From contig OY760143.1 in NCBI GenBank assembly GCA_963663245.1, forward strand, positions 310,001 through 374,000: DNA of 64,000 nucleotides. Direction: 5' to 3'. Source of the DNA: JAFGVL01 sp963663245 (GTDB taxonomy: Bacteria; Bacteroidota; Bacteroidia; Bacteroidales; Paludibacteraceae). Below the pieces are notes generated by a model that was not told the DNA's origin, did no database searches, and saw only the letters and a list, made by a program, of their open reading frames with translations. The position numbers were made by a program, and so were the translations under genes. This document shows, piece after piece, positions 42,102 through 50,634 of the stretch. The number at the start of each line of letters is the position of its first letter. Position 1 is the stretch's first letter.

Positions 42102-45100
42102 TAGTTGGCATATTTTTCATAAATAGGATAATATTTTTCGACGATATCATTTCTTCCAGCATCTTTACAATGAGCTAAAATACTCCCTAACATTCGAAGA
42201 TTTAAGCTTAAATCAGATTTAGAAGCATCTATCATTTGTTGGTTTCTAAGTGATTTATACCAAGCAATGTTTTTTACAGAATTACTAGCTAGATCCTCCA
42301 TTATTTCATCACCCTTTTCATTCTCTCCTAAAGAGAAATATTGAGCTGCAAGAAAAACAGAGTAATAGTCATGTCTTATAATTGACGGAGGAATAACTTT
42401 CATACAATAATCTAATGTTGCCAGTGCTTTTTTATTTTTCTTTTCCTTAATTAAAGCTTCTGCTAGGCGATAAAACATTAAACGGAAAGTTCTACACATG
42501 CGAAGATTATTTTCATCTAAATAGATGGTAGGATCAGAAATATTCCCCCATTTAAATTTATTGATCATATTGTCATACATAAGGTCTGTATCAACACGAC
42601 CACCAGCTTCAGATATTGGAGTAATTCGATATCCTAAGCCTTCTAATCTAAAGTTGTCTTGTAAGCCCATATAATAATCGTCTCCAACAGTTACAGAGAA
42701 GTAAATAGGACGCTCCCAGTTATTTTGTGATAACATTTCTAAAATCATCATTTCGTGTTTCAGTACACGATTCTTAAGTTGGATATTAAACTGAGGAATA
42801 ATACTGTCTTTTAGTTCAGGCCTTACAGCTCCAGATTTTATGGCATCATCAGGATTTACCGGAATATATAGATTGCCTGTTGGAAAAGCACATACACCAG
42901 TCTCTTTGTCTAATAAATCAGGATTTAGCACATATTCATGTATAGCTGTTTTTACATCCATAGTAGGGAATTGTGGCATGTCATAAACGTAAGCAACATC
43001 TCTAGTTCCTTGTACGTATTGATAACGTTTCCATTTAATAGGTAAAGCCTTAGATTCATAAGCATCACGGCGCATTTGGTCTATATACCAATCTGTTTGT
43101 AGGTAACTAAGGTTACATACACGTACATCACGACGAACACCTTCAACTTCTTGTAGATACCAAAGTGGGAAAGTATCGTTATCTCCATTGGTGAAAATAA
43201 TTGCATTTGGTGCACATGACATTAGGTAGTTATATCCAAAATCACGACAAGTATACCTGTCAGATCTATCATGGTCGTCCCAGTTTTGAGAAGCCATTTG
43301 GGCAGGAATTGCTAAACATAAAAGTGTAGCTATTGCGGTGCTTGCAATTTTATTTTTAATTACTTTCTCTAGTAGAGAAGCTATTCCTAGAACTCCTAGT
43401 CCAATCCAAATAGCATAGGCATAAAAGGAGCCTACATATGCATAGTCACGTTCACGTGGCTGAAATGGTGTTTGATTAAGGTATAAAACAATTGCAAGTC
43501 CAGTCATGAAGAATAAGGTTCCTGTAATCCAGAAATTTTCTACTCCTTCTTTTCCTTGGTTCATTTGCCAAACTAAACCTACAATCCCGAGTAAGAAAGG
43601 TAATAAATAATAGACATTTCTTGCTTTATTATCACTTTGTTCAGGTGGTAAGTTCTCTTGTGGTCCTACAAATAGTGAATCTATAAAAGGAATACCTGTA
43701 ATGAAATTGCCTTTGTCTACTTGACCAAAACTTTGTTTGTCGTTTTGTCGGCCAGCAAAATTCCACATAAAATAGCGACCATACATAAATCCAACTTGAT
43801 AGGTAAAGAAGAAGCGAAGGTTTTCTGCAAATGTAGGTACTTGTGCAGACCTCACATTGCCACAAACGTCATATTCAACTTCTTTTCCTGTTACGTTTGC
43901 CCATTCTTTATACCCATTTTTGTGGTTCGCTTGTGAGCTCCACATTCTTGGGAATAGGGTACAGAATTTGTCATCGTATACATAATCTTGTTTTTTCCCT
44001 GTCACAATATATTCATCTTTGTCAGCAGGATTAATCTTTTCTTTAGGAGCCCATAATGTTTTTCCTTCTTTAGATACAGGAGCACAATATTCACCACGAA
44101 CTTCTCTTTTTACTTCGGCATTATAATAAGGGCCATATGCTAAAGGGCGATCACCATATTGTTCACGATTCAAATAGCTTTGAAGTGCAAAAATATTTTC
44201 AGGAGAGTTTTGGTCCATTGGTGGATTTGCAGCAGAACGAATCACGATTACCGCATAAGAAGAATAGCCAATAACAATAACTGTTAAAGCCATTAGGATA
44301 GTATTGAGCATGCGGGTATTTATTTCTTTTACAAGAGCAAAAAGAATAACTAAACCTGCTATTATAATGAATCCAATGACTAAACTTTCTCTAATAAATG
44401 GAATTCCCAAAAGGATAATAGATAGTATAAATGAGATTTTGATTCGTAATGGATTCTCTCCAACAAAAGTTTCATAAATACCCCAGATTAATGATGCTAA
44501 AAGTAATGCGCAATAGAATAAAACTCCTGAGTTAAAGCCCATTCCTAGATTGTTTACAAATAACAAATCGAACCAAGACGCTACTTCTATTACTCCTGGA
44601 ATTAAACCATAAAGTAATATGACTAATACACCCATTGAGGCAAAAAAGGCAATGATTGTTCCTTTGGTTGTAGCATCGAATTTTTTAAAATAATAAACTA
44701 AGCCGATAACTGGTATAGCTAATACGTTCAACAAGTGAACTCCAATAGATAACCCCATTAGGTAGGCAATAACTATTAGCCATCTATCTGCCATAGGTTG
44801 ATCTGCTACCTCTTCCCATTTTAGAATTGCCCAAAATACAATAGCAGTAAAGAAAGAGGAAGAAGCATAAACCTCACCTTCTACAGCTGAGAACCAGAAA
44901 GAATCAGAGAAAGTATATGCTAAGGCTCCTACTAAGGCAGCACCAATAATACCAACTGTTTGGCCTATAGAATATTCACCTTCTGTTGGTGCAATAATTT
45001 TACGTGCCAATCGGGTGATGGTCCAAAATAAAAATAGGATTGTAAAAGCACTAGATAATGCAGATAGTGAATTTACCATGGCTGCCACTTGACTAGTGTC

Positions 45101-45307
45101 AGAGGCAAATAAAGAAAAGAATCTTCCTAAAAGCATGAAGAATGGTGCTCCTGGTGGGTGACCAACTTCAAGGTTATAGGCGTTAGTAATAAATTCAGGA
45201 CAGTCCCAAAAACTAGCTGTTGGTTCCATCGTTAGAAGATAAGTGATGGCAGCAACTGCAAATGCTATCCATCCAAATACATTGTTAACTAATTTAAAGC
45301 TTTTCAT
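42101..45307 (-). CDS. DUF2723 polytopic membrane protein (protein O-mannosyltransferase-like, TMEM260 relative)
   Basis: A 1068-aa membrane protein. The N-terminal part (to about 350) has roughly ten helices with the family start LTMEPTASFWDCPEFITNAYNLEVGHPPGAPFFMLLGRFFSLF, which holds the conserved acidic residues and HPPG of GT-C-like enzymes. A second membrane block follows near 560-680, and the rest is soluble with NGDNDTFPLWYLQEVEGVRRDVRVCNLSYLQTDWYIDQM and a TPR-like tail. DUF2723 proteins are thought to be GT-C glycosyltransferases; Bacteroidota members have been linked to protein O-glycosylation by homology only. I use the ATG at 45307; an upstream TTG at 45352 lies in the -7 box. 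Confidence 0.88.
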   Translation of the reverse strand: MKSFKLVNNVFGWIAFAVAAITYLLTMEPTASFWDCPEFITNAYNLEVGHPPGAPFFMLLGRFFSLFASDTSQVAAMVNSLSALSSAFTILFLFWTITRLARKIIAPTEGEYSIGQTVGIIGAALVGALAYTFSDSFWFSAVEGEVYASSSFFTAIVFWAILKWEEVADQPMADRWLIVIAYLMGLSIGVHLLNVLAIPVIGLVYYFKKFDATTKGTIIAFFASMGVLVILLYGLIPGVIEVASWFDLLFVNNLGMGFNSGVLFYCALLLASLIWGIYETFVGENPLRIKISFILSIILLGIPFIRESLVIGFIIIAGLVILFALVKEINTRMLNTILMALTVIVIGYSSYAVIVIRSAANPPMDQNSPENIFALQSYLNREQYGDRPLAYGPYYNAEVKREVRGEYCAPVSKEGKTLWAPKEKINPADKDEYIVTGKKQDYVYDDKFCTLFPRMWSSQANHKNGYKEWANVTGKEVEYDVCGNVRSAQVPTFAENLRFFFTYQVGFMYGRYFMWNFAGRQNDKQSFGQVDKGNFITGIPFIDSLFVGPQENLPPEQSDNKARNVYYLLPFLLGIVGLVWQMNQGKEGVENFWITGTLFFMTGLAIVLYLNQTPFQPRERDYAYVGSFYAYAIWIGLGVLGIASLLEKVIKNKIASTAIATLLCLAIPAQMASQNWDDHDRSDRYTCRDFGYNYLMSCAPNAIIFTNGDNDTFPLWYLQEVEGVRRDVRVCNLSYLQTDWYIDQMRRDAYESKALPIKWKRYQYVQGTRDVAYVYDMPQFPTMDVKTAIHEYVLNPDLLDKETGVCAFPTGNLYIPVNPDDAIKSGAVRPELKDSIIPQFNIQLKNRVLKHEMMILEMLSQNNWERPIYFSVTVGDDYYMGLQDNFRLEGLGYRITPISEAGGRVDTDLMYDNMINKFKWGNISDPTIYLDENNLRMCRTFRLMFYRLAEALIKEKKNKKALATLDYCMKVIPPSIIRHDYYSVFLAAQYFSLGENEKGDEIMEDLASNSVKNIAWYKSLRNQQMIDASKSDLSLNLRMLGSILAHCKDAGRNDIVEKYYPIYEKYAN

Positions 45308-45349
45308 ATCTATATTTCTGTAGTTATTTTTCTTTTTTAATAAGGCGTT

Positions 45350-45357
45350 CAAAGATA
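45350..45357 (-). promoter_or_regulatory. TAnnTTTG -7 box for DUF2723-deacetylase
   Basis: The minus strand reads TATCTTTG, 42 bases before the ATG at 45307. Confidence 0.6.
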
Positions 45358-45388
45358 TAAAAATTTATGGAAAGAAATAAGCGGATAC

Positions 45389-45428
45389 AAAAAACTCAGG
45401 GCTTAACATGAAGTCAAGCCCTGAGTTT
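45389..45428 (-). terminator. Rho-independent terminator after the pectate lyase-like gene
   Basis: A perfect 13-bp stem (aaactcagggctt / aagccctgagttt on the plus strand) with an 11-base loop. Read on the minus strand it is followed by a T run (complement of 45389-45394). It lies 23 bases after the stop of the gene that ends at 45452, and stops transcription before the DUF2723 promoter. Confidence 0.9.
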
Positions 45429-45451
45429 AAATAAGATTTAGAAAGTAGTTT

Positions 45452-48190
45452 TTATTCTTTAATAATTTTAATGCTTTCTCTTTTGTTTTCTGTCGTTATT
45501 GTACAGAAGTATATACCTGATGGCAATTGGTTTAAGTTAATAGTTTCAGTGTTGTTTTTCAATTCTTTTTGAAGCATGGTTTGACCCATTAAGCTTGTAA
45601 TTGAAATAGTTGCTTTGTTTACTCCGGGATAATTAATATTAAATACATCTTGTACCAGTGTCGGATAACAAGAGAAGCTAGATGCTCCTTTGCAATTAGA
45701 AAGGTTTGTTGTTGTTTCAAATGATTCTCCTAATTGATAATAACAAGCATTTAAGATAAGCTTAACCCCACTTTCGGATACTTTAGCAAATGAGCTAGCA
45801 TTGATGCCAATTTGAATAAAGTTTTGAGGTATTGTTGTTCCGTTAACAACGCTTCCTGAAGGTATTTGAATCACACAACTTTGAGTTGCTGTTCCTTTTA
45901 CATAAGCTAAGGATGTTGCAGAACCAGTTAAATTAAGGAATTGTGTAGGATCCATATAGGTTAACCCTTTTCCTCCTGCAACAGCATCAAGCACTTGTAT
46001 TTCGTTTGTATTTACTAATTGGATATTCCTGAAAATAGGGTGTGCTAAATTCTCAACAACAATGTTAGTTGCTGTAGCATGTTGCCCATAGCCTGCTGTT
46101 GCAAAATCCCACACAGTACCCTTATATGCATGTACTTTCATCATAACAACAGGTTTGTTAAGCCCTTTTAATTCAGGAAATATAGCTGAAGCAGAACCTG
46201 GAACTTCAGAAATTAGAATTAAGTCATAAGTACTAAAATCATTTCCAGTAAGAGTCGCATCAATTTCAGTTACAGTAAAATTTGCATCATTTTTTAAGGC
46301 TTTCAAAATTTTAGTGTCGTTGGCGTAAAATTCACTTGCTGGATCTGTTATATAAGCAATTTTCTTTCCTGTAATAGAGCTTGGAATAAAAGTGGCTGTT
46401 ATACTTTTGTCTCTATCTATCAAAATTTCTTTTGACATAGCATAGCCTGTTAAATCTCCAGACCAACCATCAAAAAGATATCCATTACCTGCTAAAGCTA
46501 CTACAGTTTTTGTGGTTCCATCGTCATAAGTTCCTCCTCCTATTACTATCCCATTGCCAGAAGTGGCAGTGCTTAAAGTATATTTAGCAATTGAGACAAT
46601 AGTATAGTTGGCTGTTAAAGTGATAGAAGAATCCATCGTTACAGAGATGTTTGCAGTTGTAGAGCTTAAGTCTCCACTCCAGCTTGCAAAAGCATAACCG
46701 GGTTTTGGAGTAATAGAAATATTGACGACTGTCCCTGGCAAATAGTTGCCACCAGCTGGGTTTAGTGTAAGGGTCGCATGTCCTCCATCGTTTATTGTTA
46801 AAGCATTTCCTGTAATATCTTGAATAACACCGCTCATATATGCTTCAAGCATGGTGTAGCCTTGTGCATTAATATTGTTTCTGTCGCTTGGGTCAGATGG
46901 GTTTAAGCCATTAGCAGTTTCCCAATCATCAGGCATTCCATCTGAATCTGTATCAGCTGGACCAGTATTCTCTTCTAAAACGGGAACGCCTCCAACATTG
47001 GCTTCGTTATCAATAATTCCAGAGTTAGCACCATAAGAATCACCATAGGCGCAAGTTCCACTTTGTACTTCATTCACAATTCTTTGGTCAAAAGCATCTC
47101 GCAAAGGAAGTTTGGCTCCAACCCTAGCCATTACACTTGCATAAGCTTCTTCTGCAGTTTCTGTAGTGATGCCTGCATCATCAAAAGGAACTGTTGCACG
47201 AACACCAGCTGTACCAGCATCACTTCCTTGTACGCCTCCGGCCCAATTGTCAGCAGTGATGGCAGGATAGCCATCTACATAATTGCCAGCTATATACCAT
47301 TCTCCAGGAGTCGCTAAAGGATCTGACTCTAGTTGATTAATCTCTACAATTCTATTTTTTTTATTTGTTTCCGTTGCCGGACCAGCTTTATAGTAATTGT
47401 TGACCATGTTCTGGTGTCCAGATTCTCCTCCATAAGTGCTATTAAATCCCCAGTTGAAAATAACATTATTCCTAAAATCAACAATCTCTGTTTCTTGCGT
47501 GTCGAGATGATATCTTGCTCCGCAAAAACGAGGGTTTCTGCTCGTGTGGGAAGATAAAAGGTTGTGGTGAAAACTGGCTTTCATACCGCCCCATATTCCA
47601 CCATAACCATGAGCTCCCTTTGGATGACCAGAATCCCATAAGCTTTCGGCTAAAATACACCATTGCATGGTAAAGTTCTCATTGTCATAAAATGAAGCAC
47701 ATTCATCTATAGACCAACTCATAGAGCAATGGTCAATAATAATGTTTGCTTCATTTCTTCCACCAAAGGCATCATCTTCATTGAGGTATTTGCTTCCTAG
47801 CCTGAACCGTAAATAACGTATGATAACATTACTTGCTTTTACTTGTGTTGTATAATCAGAGATGCAAATGCCTGGTGCAGGTGCAGTTTGTCCAGCAATA
47901 GTTATATTGTCATTGTTAATATTTAAAACACTGTTTAAATAAATTGTTCCAGACACTGCAAAAACGATAGTTCGTGCACCAGATTGGTTTATCGCCCAGC
48001 GTAATGTTCCAGAAGAACCATCGTCCAGAAGACTATTAACGATATAAACAGCGCCACCACGACCTCCTGTGGTATACCTTCCATGACCTTCGGCGCCTGG
48101 AAAGGCTAGTTGTTGAGCATTACTTGTAAGCGAAAAGAGGGAAATTAAAATTACAAAAAATGATTTTAATAGATGATTTGGCTTTTTCAT
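45452..48190 (-). CDS. T9SS-secreted pectate lyase-like protein
   Basis: A 912-aa secreted enzyme. Signal peptide to about 25 (SNAQ). Residues 28-370 form a pectate-lyase-type beta-helix: FPGAEGHGRYTTGGRGG, GTLRWAINQSGARTIVF, IIRYLRFRLG, IIDHCSMSWSIDE and TSRNPRFCGAR, in which the Arg of RNPR is the likely catalytic base region. A Ca-binding DTDSDGMPDDWE (413-424) joins it to two InlB-like repeats (about 470-530 and 536-602, both with WSGDL). A Rossmann-like ThuA-type segment follows (about 608-800, KKIAYITDPASEFY...). The end is a type A T9SS sorting domain (about 838-912, ending ESIKIIKE). The substrate is presumed to be pectin-like, by fold only. Confidence 0.85.
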   Translation of the reverse strand: MKKPNHLLKSFFVILISLFSLTSNAQQLAFPGAEGHGRYTTGGRGGAVYIVNSLLDDGSSGTLRWAINQSGARTIVFAVSGTIYLNSVLNINNDNITIAGQTAPAPGICISDYTTQVKASNVIIRYLRFRLGSKYLNEDDAFGGRNEANIIIDHCSMSWSIDECASFYDNENFTMQWCILAESLWDSGHPKGAHGYGGIWGGMKASFHHNLLSSHTSRNPRFCGARYHLDTQETEIVDFRNNVIFNWGFNSTYGGESGHQNMVNNYYKAGPATETNKKNRIVEINQLESDPLATPGEWYIAGNYVDGYPAITADNWAGGVQGSDAGTAGVRATVPFDDAGITTETAEEAYASVMARVGAKLPLRDAFDQRIVNEVQSGTCAYGDSYGANSGIIDNEANVGGVPVLEENTGPADTDSDGMPDDWETANGLNPSDPSDRNNINAQGYTMLEAYMSGVIQDITGNALTINDGGHATLTLNPAGGNYLPGTVVNISITPKPGYAFASWSGDLSSTTANISVTMDSSITLTANYTIVSIAKYTLSTATSGNGIVIGGGTYDDGTTKTVVALAGNGYLFDGWSGDLTGYAMSKEILIDRDKSITATFIPSSITGKKIAYITDPASEFYANDTKILKALKNDANFTVTEIDATLTGNDFSTYDLILISEVPGSASAIFPELKGLNKPVVMMKVHAYKGTVWDFATAGYGQHATATNIVVENLAHPIFRNIQLVNTNEIQVLDAVAGGKGLTYMDPTQFLNLTGSATSLAYVKGTATQSCVIQIPSGSVVNGTTIPQNFIQIGINASSFAKVSESGVKLILNACYYQLGESFETTTNLSNCKGASSFSCYPTLVQDVFNINYPGVNKATISITSLMGQTMLQKELKNNTETINLNQLPSGIYFCTITTENKRESIKIIKE

Positions 48191-48271
48191 GTACTGGTAT
48201 TATTAGATTGGTTGAATAGTATTATAACGAGAAAACAATAGAAAATGTTGTGTTATTTTTTTTATAAAAAC

Positions 48272-48285
48272 ACCTTTATAAAGGT
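48272..48285. promoter_or_regulatory. 14-base perfect palindrome between the divergent secreted enzyme genes
   Basis: acctttataaaggt is its own reverse complement. With the inverted repeat 2 bases further on it may be an operator. The rest of the 245-base gap 48191-48435 is AT-rich with no gene. Confidence 0.4.
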
Positions 48286-48287
48286 TC

Positions 48288-48306
48288 TTACATCTTAAAG
48301 ATGTAA
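48288..48306. promoter_or_regulatory. 9-bp inverted repeat (one-base centre) between the divergent secreted enzyme genes
   Basis: ttacatctt, a, aagatgtaa: perfect dyad symmetry of the size bound by dimeric HTH regulators. It is about 100 bases from both gene starts. No nearby regulator gene can be assigned to it. Confidence 0.4.
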
Positions 48307-48403
48307 ATGTAAGCATAATGACTATTAACAGGTCTGTTTTGGTTGTTAAAAAATAAAGCATGTTTTTTAAAGATTAAAATAGCCTTTTTTTAATAGGTTT
48401 TTT

Positions 48404-48411
48404 TATTTTTG
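48404..48411 (+). promoter_or_regulatory. TAnnTTTG -7 box for the GH71/99-like gene
   Basis: TATTTTTG, 24 bases before the ATG at 48436 and about 100 bases after the two palindromes. Confidence 0.5.
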
Positions 48412-48435
48412 TAATCCTTAATAAACTAATACACA

Positions 48436-50535
48436 ATGAAAAAACAACTTCTTTTACTGGCTATCTCTTGTATGAGTATAGGCTCTTTATTTGCAGCAAA
48501 ACCTATTGTTGCAACATCAATCACAGGCAAAACAATTTGCGGTTATCAAGCTTGGTTTAATTGTTACGGTGATGGTTCGCCAGTAGCCCGTTGGGTGCAC
48601 TGGTCAGCTGGAACGTATCAGTCTAATGTAGGTATGCCAGCACCAGGAGCAATTAAATTTGAGGCTTTCCCAGATATTTCTGAGTACGATGCAGCAGATT
48701 TATATACAACAGGCTTTTCTGCTTTAGGCGATGGTTCTGATACAAAATTATTTTCTTCGTGGAAACCAAACGTTATTGATAAACATTTTGAATGGATGCA
48801 AACATATGGTATTGATGGAGTGGCTTTGCAACGATTTGCTGGTGAAATTCAAGATGCCGTATTTAAAGCTAATAGAGATTCTGTTGCAGCACGTGTAAAA
48901 CGTTCGGCAGAGAAATATCAACGTGTATTTTATTTGATGTACGACGTTAGTGGTTTAAATGTAACGAAACTAGACTCTATAAAAACAGATTGGCAGAATA
49001 ATATGGTCGCCAAACTAAATTTAACTTCTTCTGATTATTATTTATATCAAGATAGCAAACCAGTAGTTTGTCTTTGGGGTTTTGGCTTTACTGATAGACC
49101 TGGTGATGCGACACAATGCTTAGATGTTATCAATTGGTTTAAAGCTCAAGGATGTTATGTTATTGGTGGAGTGCCTACTTATTGGCGTACCTGTGTCAAT
49201 GATTCAAAAGCAGGTTTTGAAAATGTATACAAGGCATACGATATGATTTCTCCATGGAGCGTGGGGCGTTTTGGTGACAATACGGGTGCTGATAATTTTA
49301 GAACGAACTTAATAGAACCAGATAAAACTTATTGTGATACTTATGGCATGGATTATACACCAGTAGTGTTTGCTGGATTTGCATGGTCTAATTGGAATGG
49401 AGGAGCGGTAAATGATATCTCTCGTAATAAAGGAGAATTTATGTGGCGTCAAATATATAATGTAAAAGATGCTGGTATTGGGAATATGTATGTCGCTATG
49501 TTTGATGAGTATGATGAGGGAACCAATATCATGAAAATGGCTGATAGCTATTTGTCTGTGCCAAGCGATCAATATTTCTTAACAAGTAGTGCTGATGGCT
49601 CTTATTTGTCTTCCGATTTTTATTTACGAATGGTCGGTAAAGCAACAAAAGTAATTAATGGAACAGATGCTAATACGGCAACGATGCCTGTTCCTTTTTC
49701 TGAAGGACCACTTTGGTTTAGGACTAGTTTTGAAGATTTATATGATGCAATGCCTGATTGGGTAAACTCCAATGACCCAAGTACAACTTCAACTAATATA
49801 ATAGGTTATAATAGTACTGGAAATGCAGAATGCTCTGCAGTAAGTGAGCCAACAAAATATACCGGAGATTATACGCTTCGTTTTGCAGGAAGAGATAATA
49901 GTGCAAGCAGTTCTTTTGCTTCTTATAGAGTATTTGATGTAGATATTCCTGTTAATGCAAATTCAGTCTTGTCATATTGGTCGTACCCTCAAATGGATTT
50001 AGGTCGTTATATGACAGTAGATTTATATTGTACAGATGGCACTAAATTAAGTCAAACAGCAGCAACCACAAAAACAGGAATTTCAATGGCTACTGGAGCA
50101 AAAGGAACCATTAACCAGTGGAATCAGATTGCTTGTCATATTGGCACTTGGTTGAGTGGAAAAACAATTGACCGAATTCTTTTGTCGTATAATCATGCCG
50201 GTGAAACGGGTAATTTTAGGGGGTATATTGATGATATTGTGATTGCAGAGGAGGGTGTTCCTACTGAGATTTTTAACATTAGTATAAATTCAGATGTAAA
50301 TATCTTTCCAAACCCTGTGAGAGGATCTAATGGCAATCTTAATTTACCAGAGCAATATATAGGAGAAGAAGTGGAGTTGTCTATATATGATTTATTAGGG
50401 AAGAAATTTTCTTCGGAGAAGCTGATCGCTCAAACTTCCAATAGTTTTTCAATTAAACCTCTTCAAAAAGGAGTTTATGTGCTTACTATACAATCTAAGT
50501 ATGGTTTGGTAAATCGAAGAATAATAAAAGAATAA
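48436..50535 (+). CDS. T9SS-secreted GH71/99-like glycoside hydrolase
   Basis: A 699-aa secreted protein. Signal peptide MKKQLLLLAISCMSIGSLFAA. Residues about 28-385 match the GH71/GH99-like TIM-barrel family: ICGYQAWFNCYGDGS, RWVHWSAG, FEAFPDISEYDAADLY, HFEWMQTYGIDGVALQRFAGEI, FYLMYDVSGL, VVFAGFAWSNWNGG and NMYVAMFDEYDEGTNIMK. GH99 members act on alpha-mannosides; the actual glycan is unknown. Residues about 425-620 look like a jelly-roll carbohydrate-binding module (GDYTLRFAGRDN...). The C-terminus (about 627-699) is a type A T9SS sorting domain with NIFPNPV and a final VNRRIIKE. It is divergent from the pectate lyase-like gene, suggesting joint control. Confidence 0.83.
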   Translation: MKKQLLLLAISCMSIGSLFAAKPIVATSITGKTICGYQAWFNCYGDGSPVARWVHWSAGTYQSNVGMPAPGAIKFEAFPDISEYDAADLYTTGFSALGDGSDTKLFSSWKPNVIDKHFEWMQTYGIDGVALQRFAGEIQDAVFKANRDSVAARVKRSAEKYQRVFYLMYDVSGLNVTKLDSIKTDWQNNMVAKLNLTSSDYYLYQDSKPVVCLWGFGFTDRPGDATQCLDVINWFKAQGCYVIGGVPTYWRTCVNDSKAGFENVYKAYDMISPWSVGRFGDNTGADNFRTNLIEPDKTYCDTYGMDYTPVVFAGFAWSNWNGGAVNDISRNKGEFMWRQIYNVKDAGIGNMYVAMFDEYDEGTNIMKMADSYLSVPSDQYFLTSSADGSYLSSDFYLRMVGKATKVINGTDANTATMPVPFSEGPLWFRTSFEDLYDAMPDWVNSNDPSTTSTNIIGYNSTGNAECSAVSEPTKYTGDYTLRFAGRDNSASSSFASYRVFDVDIPVNANSVLSYWSYPQMDLGRYMTVDLYCTDGTKLSQTAATTKTGISMATGAKGTINQWNQIACHIGTWLSGKTIDRILLSYNHAGETGNFRGYIDDIVIAEEGVPTEIFNISINSDVNIFPNPVRGSNGNLNLPEQYIGEEVELSIYDLLGKKFSSEKLIAQTSNSFSIKPLQKGVYVLTIQSKYGLVNRRIIKE

Positions 50536-50542
50536 TATTAAG

Positions 50543-50571
50543 AAAGGGGTAATTTTAATTATCCCTTTTTT
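50543..50571 (+). terminator. Rho-independent terminator after the GH71/99-like gene
   Basis: A 12-bp stem with one G-U pair (aaaggggtaatt / aattatcccttt), a two-base loop, and then T. It begins 8 bases after the stop. Confidence 0.8.
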
Positions 50572-50587
50572 CATAACTAAAAATTCA

Positions 50588-50595
50588 TAAATTTG
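50588..50595 (+). promoter_or_regulatory. TAnnTTTG -7 box for rnr
   Basis: TAAATTTG, 39 bases before the ATG at 50635. Confidence 0.5.
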
Positions 50596-50634
50596 TAAAA
50601 GCCTATAAGAGGGTTAATCAATCAAGTTTAATAT

